DNA of 64,000 nucleotides from Conus ventricosus (Eukaryota; Mollusca; Gastropoda; Neogastropoda; Conidae). The notes under the pieces are model-generated. The model ran no database searches, was not told the origin of the DNA, and saw only the letters and a list, made by a program, of their open reading frames with translations. Shown piece by piece: positions 59,236 through 64,000 of the stretch. Where the stretch lies: assembly GCA_018398815.1 (NCBI GenBank), contig CM031616.1, forward strand, positions 29,381,609 to 29,445,608, in the 5' to 3' direction. Position numbers and translations under genes: made by a program. Every line of letters begins with the position of its first letter. The first letter of the stretch is position 1.

Positions 59236-59520
59236 TTTTTTTTTTTTTTTTTTTGCTGTCCCAACCTCTGCGCCACCTCAGAGGTGGTGCACCCACGCCG
59301 CTCATTCCGACACCCCGTCCACAGCCACAGCCCGATCGGTCCTGCCGCAGACCCGGCACCAGCAATCCACAGGGAGCAGTCAATGTCAAGTCGTTAAGAG
59401 GCAACCCACCGGAGGAGACACTGCACTGCTGCCGAGTCACTTCGGTGGTGTTCAGTGGCGCCTGTTCTGATCTAACATAACAGGACACCACCTACTAAGC
59501 CCCCCACTGACGACAATAAT
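59236..59520 (-). mobile_element. Poly-A retroposon (minus strand) with target duplication
   Basis: A poly-T run (59238-59255) is the poly-A tail of a minus-strand insert of about 280 bp. The insert contains CTCAGAGGTGGTGCACCC and GCCGAGTCACTTCGGTGGTG. The flanks TGCTTCACTGATCTTT (from 59223) and TGCTTCATTGATCTTT (from 59520) form a near-perfect duplication. The family is unknown; an old relative may lie at 39.0-39.2 kb. Confidence 0.6.
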
Positions 59521-60099
59521 TGCTTCATTGATCTTTATCAGATCATTGAGTGGTTGTGTACAGCGTGTGTGGAGTTAGCAAAACAAATGGCTGCAACGAG
59601 TGCGACGAAGTTGATCATTATGCAATGTGTACATAATTATGTCTCTTCATCATCCAAATAGATTCCTATTGAACCCAAAGTATGTGTGAAGTTCTTTGGC
59701 CACAGAGTATTAGCCCCCTGTGTTCATTCATGTGGAGAATGTCAGCAATGAGATGATAAGAAGTTCGGGTGGGGAGGCTCTGAGGTGCTATCTACACGAT
59801 GGATTGGTGTGACATGGTACCTTGTATCGTATGCTGCCCCCAGCGATTTACTTTGTACATAACAGATTGATGTAACATACTTTGGACTGTTGTCATTCTT
59901 TGTACAGTTGTACTGTGTTGCTCCTACCCTGCTCTTGGCCTTCACCCAACATCAGCTGTATGGTTCACCGACAATCGACCAAAACTGACCACGAAAAAAA
60001 GCTGGCATTGACATAAAAGAAAGCTTTTTTTTTTTTCCTCAAGCTTACTATTATCTACAGCTGCTGATGTACATATTGTGTGTTTCTATTTGTGACAGA

Positions 60100-60480
60100 T
60101 GTGTGTCAAAAAAGGAATTTTTGACTTTCCGACATAGACCACTTTTCTGCCAAGTCGGCAATCTGCTATATTTTGTTTTATATCAACTGTTAATCTTTAG
60201 ACAGGATTAATTCTTTTTTAAAATTGTTCAATCTCTGATCAGATTGTCTGTTACGTCTTTCTTTGTATCAACTGTTTAGCTTTAGACAGGAGGAATTTTT
60301 GACTTTCTTACTTTGGTCAAAATAGTCTGTTAGATCTAACTTCATATCAACTTTTCTTCTTTACACAGGGCAGAGATTCAGTATTCACCAAACTGCCTGC
60401 AAAGTCCACAGTCTGTTATGTCGAACTTGTATCAACTGTTCAACTTTAGACAGGGCTGAGATTTTACGATTGCCAAATTG
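60100..60480. repeat. ~80-85-bp degenerate minisatellite
   Basis: TATCAACTGTT followed by CTTTAGACAGG recurs at 60181, 60266, 60345 and 60430. Confidence 0.75.
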
Positions 60481-61193
60481 CTATTTGCACCAAAAATCAC
60501 AGATTTATTCGGTTGATATTTCCAGTTGCAAGGGACAACAACCTGAATATTGACCGAAGCGGTAAGGATTCTGAACACTATTCACACACTGACAAGGGGA
60601 GCACAAGACAGGCACCTGCTGAGTGAATCTGATGTGAGAAAGAGCACTGGTCAGCTTCAGCAACATCTTTCATCACAAACACCTGGGAGGTCACTCATGT
60701 GAGACTAGCTATAGCTTCACTTTGCACACCCAGATTTTCACAGCCAGATGAGTTTTCTGAGCAAGTGGTCAAGCTGTCTTAAAAGAATGTTATATAACCT
60801 CAGACCTGTTTACCCCTGTTTTGCCAATTAGTATTTCTGATTTGTAATTTTGAAAAAAAAATCTGTAATCCAGCGCACAGCCGATTTTGTTTGTTTGTTC
60901 ATAGCAATAAAATAATAAGTTTTACTATGACAGACATGCCTACCGTCCCTGTACATCCGGGATTTGTCCCGGAAAGTTGATTTTAGAAGCCACTGTCCCG
61001 GAAATCCCGGATTTTCATTGTGAGTCCCGGAAAACGAAATTAAAAAAAAAAAAAAAAAAATATCGGGTATCGAAAAGCCGTTCTATCGTCCCGTGCGTTT
61101 AGCGAAGAACTGAGCCAGAAATTATCGTCTGCTAGACGGAATGCGCATGCGCGAAAAACATTGCCTCTCTTTCACTTCCGAGTAGAAGGCAAC

Positions 61194-61685
61194 ATGGCGT
61201 CGAAGAGAGTTCGTGTAGACACCGAGTCTGATTCTGATTCGATTCACGGATCAGCTAAGAAGAAAACGGCCGTGAAGCGCGCGTGTGTCTTCAAGGAGGA
61301 CTTCACAGAAAAGTGGCCTTGTCTTAAAGAAGGTAAAAAAGGAGATTCCTTTGTATTCTGCCAGACGTGTGTTTGCGAATTCTCCGTGAAATCTGGCGGG
61401 AGAGATGATTGTAGACGTCACATTGAGTCGGACAAGCATGCTCGATATGCGTCGTCGGCTAAGACGAAGAACCAGAACATCAGCGCCTTTTTCACAAAAG
61501 CGAGCAGCAGTACAACTTCGAGCAGTACCTTGGAGCAGGATGTCACGCGCGCAGAAGTCATGATGGTGGAACTGGCAGTGAGCATGAACTTGCCGATGAC
61601 GGCGCTTGACACTTTCACCAAAGCGGTGAAGCAGATGTTTCCAGATTCAGAAATAGCGAAATGTTGCCCCCAGATTCCACTATGA
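61194..61685 (+). pseudogene. hAT transposase N-terminus (BED-type finger)
   Basis: The preferred start is ATG 61194 (MASKRVRVDTESDSDSI); a longer in-frame start exists at 61161. A nuclear-type basic segment is followed by KWPCLKEG and FVFCQTCVCEFSVKSGGRDD, then CRRHIESDKHARY, a BED-like finger with C-x2-C and H-x5-H. Then come NISAFFTKAS and TRAEVMMVELAVSMNLPMTA, and FPDSEIAK. The reading ends at TGA 61683-61685, where the core would begin. Confidence 0.8.
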
Positions 61686-61750
61686 CTGAACTGCAGATGG
61701 AATTCGCCCGGTATTAGAGCACTGATATCACCCCATGCATTCAAGACAGG

Positions 61751-62059
61751 GTGGATCTCACATGGGGCAGCATTGCAAAGCTGAAAGACGATGATGGTGA
61801 GAGAGTGTTCAAGATTCTTCCCCGCGCCATGTCAGCAATATTCACTTTGCCCCACTCATCTGCGCACTGTGAGAGAATTTTCTCCCTTGTGAGAAAAAAT
61901 CAAACTGACTTTCGCAGCAGACTTGGGCGTGATACCCTGGAGGCACTACTAGTGAACAAGTGCAGAGGAGGGGACTTCTTGGAAAGGCATTACTCTGCCA
62001 GTGACCTCAAAGACCTGAAGAGTGCCTACCACAGGTCTCTTCAGGCCTCTAAGAACTGA
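61751..62059 (+). pseudogene. hAT transposase C-terminal dimerisation domain
   Basis: The frame encodes VFKILPRAMSAIFTLPHSSA and HCERIFSLVRKNQTDFRSRL, then GRDTLEALLVNKCRG. ILxLPHSNAxxERxFS is the hATC signature. It lies in a different frame from the N-terminal part. Together they are a deletion derivative of a single transposase gene. Confidence 0.85.
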
Positions 62060-62217
62060 AGCCAGCAGTCTTCACGCATTTTGTATATAGTGTAAATAAG
62101 GTAAGCAATTAGTGTTTCTGTCTTGACCTGTCCTGTCCTTGATTTCACAAATTTGTCCCTGATTTTGTTCTTTCTTGTCCCTGAAAACAAATTTTTGGGT
62201 AGGCATGTCTGCTATGA

Positions 62218-62500
62218 TACAACCAGTAGTTCACTTGGAGACCTATAAAAGCAAGCTGTTGGTCTTTTTCTCTTTCACACTCAGATTACTAACCTGTTTT
62301 AACTGCTTCTGATCTTCTGACTGTGTTCAGTCTTGAAAAGTGGGATGGGTGTAGGACTCTAAAGGCAACCATATATTAAAATCCACAAGTAGTCCAAACT
62401 GGAAAATAACACTGTTGTCAATTTCCCTCACAAGGCTCAACTGATTTCATGTACAACATTCACTAGTTTTTCTTGCCTTTGGATTGGGTGTAGGCAGATT
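62218..62500. other. Between hAT element 2 and hAT element 3
   Basis: No gene is present. It may include the 3-prime end of element 3, but I found no terminal repeat. Confidence 0.4.
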
Positions 62501-63945
62501 TCAATGCCCTAAGCTCATTGTCAGAGTAGTGCCTTCCCAAGGCTCACCTTGGCGGGATTTCACAATCATTAGGCTCTCTAGAGTCCTTTGACCCATGGAA
62601 GCCCTCTGATCTGTCTTATTCTTCCTAACACAACTGAAGATTCTCTCACATGCTGCGTTTGAATGTGGTATGGTGAGAATTCCCAGCATGACCTTTGCCA
62701 AGTTCTTGAAGCAATGTACCCCTACAGCATCTATGATCTCCCCTATCTTCACCCAATGCACATCCACTCTCTCCTCCTCTGTCTGTATCCCCGGAATCTG
62801 GGTCAAGTTGTCTCCACAGTAGTCCGAGAATTCATGCATCACTTTTCCTTTCTCCACTCCTGGAGGCAACAAGCATGGAAATTTGTCCAAGAAGAAGTCC
62901 AAGTCAGATGTTTGTGCACCTTCAGCACCATCAACAGCTCTTATCTTGGTGTCTGCTACCTTTGCATGTCTCAGCACTTGACAGGACAAAGGAAACTTCA
63001 TTTTCATGTAGCAACAGGCACTTGTCCAGAATTTCCTCACCTTCTGATGAAATTCAGTCAACTTGTTCTCTCTGAGCTGATGGTTTTGAATGAAGGTTCT
63101 GGCCTCATCTCCAATGAACAACTCCTTGTCAGTCTTTAAGTGGAAGCTTTCTTGTATCGAATGTCTAGAGCACTTTTACCAATCATGGCTGAGGGTTTCA
63201 CAAACTTGGTGAGACACTGCCTGAAGAACCGGAGCAGAAGCCTCTGCAGAAGATGAATCTGGGGGGACTCATTTTGAAGTTGCTGGTTCAGCACATCAAA
63301 AGGTTCCAGTGCCTCAAACAAGAAAATACAGTACAGCCTGTTTGTGCGGGAAATGAAGAAGTCTTGTAGTCTTTTCAGTCTTGCCACAGCTGAGGATGAA
63401 GTCTCAGAGCCTGAAGTTTTGACTTCTTCCTGGATGAAACTCTTCAAAGGGTCCCAATTCTCCAGCATCCTGCCAATACATTTTCGGACGCTGAGCCATC
63501 TAGTAGAAACATGTTTGAGGATCTTCTGGTGCTTCACATCAGCTTGGAATTTTTCAAGGCTTGCCTGTCGTTTGCTGGATTTATCAAGATAATAGTAGAC
63601 ATCGACAAGCACCTCGTCAACGTTGAAGGGCAGTTCAGAACAGGCTTTTTCAGCTGCACGATGAAGGAGATGACAAGGGCAGCCTGCAAGGTGAAGTTCC
63701 CCATGCTGCTTCTTCATGAACCTGTACACACCTTTGTGTTGGCCTGTCATCACATTGGCATTGTCACACCCTAGTGCAAGACAGTTGCTCCACAACACAG
63801 ACTGAGCGTCCACACCTACATTCACAGCTGCATCTTCCTCTGCAGCCACCAGGGGTTGGCCTCCACCACCAACTGGAAGGCTCAGTTCACCAGCTACAAG
63901 TTTGAAGATGTTCTCTCCTGCAACCAACCAGTTCATTATTTTCAT
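62501..63945 (-). pseudogene. hAT element 3 transposase, nearly intact
   Basis: The minus strand has two frames. The first (63945-63136) has SVLWSNCLALGCDNANVMTG, HLAGCPCHLLHRAAEKA, VSTRWLSVRKCIGR and LFEALEPFDVLNQQLQ, which are core motifs of the catalytic RNase H fold with its insertion domain. After a one-base shift near 63130, the second (63121-62501) has ELFIGDEARTF, then KVMLGILTIPHSNAACERIF and SLMIVKSRQG, the dimerisation domain. The N-terminal finger would lie beyond 63945 or off the window, and an acceptor-like TTATTGACAG lies just before it. It may be a relative that once mobilised elements 1 and 2 (inference). Confidence 0.82.
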
Positions 63946-64000
63946 TAATCATCTGTCAATAAGAATATGAATGACTAAAATGGTTTCATGGGTGAAACCA
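63946..64000. other. Right edge of the window
   Basis: This is too short to interpret. It would hold the upstream part of the minus-strand hAT transposase gene. Confidence 0.4.

Larger units (their letters stand above)
58064..60930 (+). other. PAXIP1 3' UTR and downstream region
   Basis: No further gene was found. AATAAA sites occur (for example 60906-60911, AATAAAATAATAA) but the true poly-A site cannot be fixed. A poly-T-headed retroposon (59.2-59.5 kb) and an 80-85-bp minisatellite (60.1-60.5 kb) lie here. Confidence 0.5.
60931..62211 (+). mobile_element. hAT element 2, internally deleted, 6-bp TSD
   Basis: The ends CAGACATGCCTACC (60931-60944) and GGTAGGCATGTCTG (62198-62211) are perfect inverted repeats. 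They are flanked by CTATGA on both sides (60925-60930 and 62212-62217). Subterminal GTCCCGGAAA-type motifs repeat near the left end, and TTGTCCCTGA near the right. The interior holds the transposase N-terminus and C-terminus with the core removed. Confidence 0.9.

Overview
The window is eukaryotic, lophotrochozoan and most likely from a gastropod mollusc. The evidence is GT-AG introns of several kb, dense microsatellites and minisatellites, tRNA-headed SINEs with a mollusc-style tail (AAGCGCTT...GGCGCTATATAAATA), and a rich mix of Penelope-like, jockey, Ty3/gypsy, DIRS, piggyBac and hAT remnants. Species assignment is inference. There is no prokaryotic gene content.

One host gene spans almost the whole window on the + strand: an orthologue of PAXIP1 (PTIP), a six-BRCT-domain chromatin and DNA-damage scaffold. 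It runs from an ATG at 1855 to a TAG at 58061-58063. I recover 16 coding exons from splice sites, reading phase and similarity to the vertebrate protein: BRCT1 (exons at 1.9, 4.6, 13.06, 13.97 kb), BRCT2 (15.65, 24.26 kb), second half of BRCT3 (37.94 kb), BRCT4 (38.7, 40.0, 41.5 kb), BRCT5 (43.4, 46.9, 51.65 kb) and BRCT6 (52.46, 53.9, 57.97 kb). The linker and the first half of BRCT3 are missing. They would lie in 24.45-37.94 kb, which holds an N gap and a scrambled retroelement segment. Two exons need a one-base correction to stay in frame and a third shows a phase conflict. I attribute this to an indel-prone assembly rather than to gene death.

Layout by region. 0-1.7 kb: Penelope GIY-YIG fragment and LINE 3-prime ends. 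5.6-6.9 kb: minisatellite split by a tRNA-SINE with 13-bp target duplications. 8.12-12.48 kb: complete young LTR retrotransposon that encodes only Gag and protease and has a run of related stem-loops in its 3-prime noncoding part. 15.99-17.27 kb: internally deleted piggyBac element between TTAA duplications. 17.90-23.89 kb: full-length jockey-type LINE with 12-bp target duplications. 25.2-36.85 kb: minus-strand Ty3/gypsy element (three LTR copies, integrase, proline-type primer site) entangled with a DIRS tyrosine-recombinase element, plus a stretch almost devoid of C. 41.7-43 kb: minisatellite interrupted by a LINE fragment. 44.79-46.61 and 60.93-62.21 kb: two deleted hAT elements with 6-bp target duplications. 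47-50 kb: SINEs, a minisatellite and a probable DIRS RNase H relic. 62.5-64 kb: a nearly intact minus-strand hAT transposase.

The most interesting themes are tandem arrays built from PAXIP1 3-prime splice sites (53.8 and 57.4-58.0 kb), the covarying hairpin array of the Gag-protease element, the C-depleted stretch at 29.64-30.42 kb, and the paired hAT elements with 6-bp duplications.
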